Below are positions 63,871 through 64,000 of a DNA stretch of 64,000 nucleotides, piece after piece. Both the position numbers and the translations under genes were made by a program. The stretch comes from Anaerococcus murdochii (GTDB lineage: Bacteria; Bacillota; Clostridia; Tissierellales; Peptoniphilaceae): positions 1,736,001 to 1,800,000 of the forward strand of contig NZ_JAIPME010000002.1 of assembly GCF_019957155.1 (NCBI RefSeq), in the 5' to 3' direction. Position 1 is the first letter of the stretch. The number at the start of each line of letters is the position of its first letter. The notes under the pieces are model-generated. The model was not told the origin of the DNA and searched no databases. It was given only the letters and a program-made list of their open reading frames with translations.

Positions 63871-64000
63871 ATGAGTTTTGACGGAATAGTAACAAGAAAA
63901 ATAGTAAATGAACTAAAAAAAGAAATCCTTGGTGGAAAAATTCAAAAAATATCACAACCATCAAAAAACGACCTTGTTTTTAACATATATTCAATGGGCA
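63871..64000 (+). CDS. rqcH: RqcH / NFACT ribosome quality control protein, 3' end outside window
   Basis: The first 43 codons read M-S-F-D-G-I-V-T-R-K-I-V-N-E-L and continue with GGKIQKISQPSKNDLVF, the NFACT N-terminal pattern of RqcH, formerly called fibronectin-binding protein. It adds C-terminal Ala tails to stalled chains on 50S subunits. GAGGTGA is upstream. Its placement across from gmk is the known Firmicutes arrangement. Confidence 0.88.
   Translation, partial: MSFDGIVTRKIVNELKKEILGGKIQKISQPSKNDLVFNIYSMG

Overview
The window is 64 kb of AT-rich, densely packed chromosomal DNA from a low-GC Gram-positive anaerobe. Gene content and order fit the Firmicutes/Tissierellia, most likely a Peptoniphilaceae member resembling Anaerococcus or Peptoniphilus; that assignment is inferred from protein character and synteny, not from a marker search. 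Supporting signs are RNase J and RNase Y together, IreB/RuvX/DUF1292, SepF, YlmH, RsfS, YqeK, an L27 with a cleavable N-terminal extension beside its protease Prp, strong AGGAGG-type ribosome binding sites, and many 1-20 bp gene overlaps. I see no phage, transposon, CRISPR array, tRNA or rRNA. This is core genome with a few lineage-specific genes.

Layout. 1-4236 (+): end of a ROK sugar kinase, then an overlapping response regulator / histidine kinase / large lipoprotein module. 4284-6479 (+): XTP pyrophosphatase, phosphodiesterase, a small membrane protein and a HAD phosphatase, ending in a nested hairpin. 6665-11916 (+): an orphan protein, RuvC-RuvA-RuvB, QueA-Tgt and YajC. 11981-19132 (+): RecJ, Rel, Dtd, a metallo-hydrolase, AspS and an RseC-like protein. 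19167-24578 (+): Der, PlsY, GpsA, SepF, YlmH, LspA, Ung. A minus-strand exonuclease follows, convergent with ung. 25581-27853 (+): cysteine desulfurase and ThiI. 27850-31941 (+): L21 leader, L21, Prp, L27, Obg, YhbY, NadD, YqeK, RsfS. 31969-40524 (+): ComEA, an Rrf2 regulator, AlaS, IreB, RuvX, DUF1292, Fur, RNase J, O-methyltransferase, U32 peptidase. 40560-42092 (-): a tiny disordered protein and PepT. 42172-49785 (+): Dut, an anchored protein, MutS, MutL, MiaA and a PLP lyase. 49829-63777 (-): tyrosine recombinase, a 449-bp gene-free stretch, RNase Y, CysE/CysK, NhaC antiporter, EF-Ts/S2 with a structured leader, FtsY, PriA, CoaBC, omega, Gmk. At 63871 (+) the N terminus of RqcH begins.

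How the genes work together. Most clusters are classic translation, replication and repair neighbourhoods: Holliday junction processing (RuvABC), queuosine tRNA modification (QueA/Tgt), stringent response (Rel), sulfur transfer to tRNA (desulfurase/ThiI), ribosome assembly (L21/Prp/L27/Obg/YhbY/RsfS), mismatch repair (MutS/MutL) and cysteine synthesis (CysE/CysK). Several partners usual in Firmicutes are missing from these clusters (SecDF, Apt, HisS, Hfq, MltG, DivIVA).

The most notable observations are: a MutL whose C-terminal endonuclease metal-binding motifs are all degenerate although the fold and a clamp-binding-like motif remain; a structured leader RNA before rpsB; two genes (ruvC, ylmH) that lack a Shine-Dalgarno and start exactly 27 nt after the previous stop, with a hairpin in between; a probable leaderless exonuclease gene; and a 17-bp perfect stem in the large gene-free gap. 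I did not find a convincing new multi-gene system.
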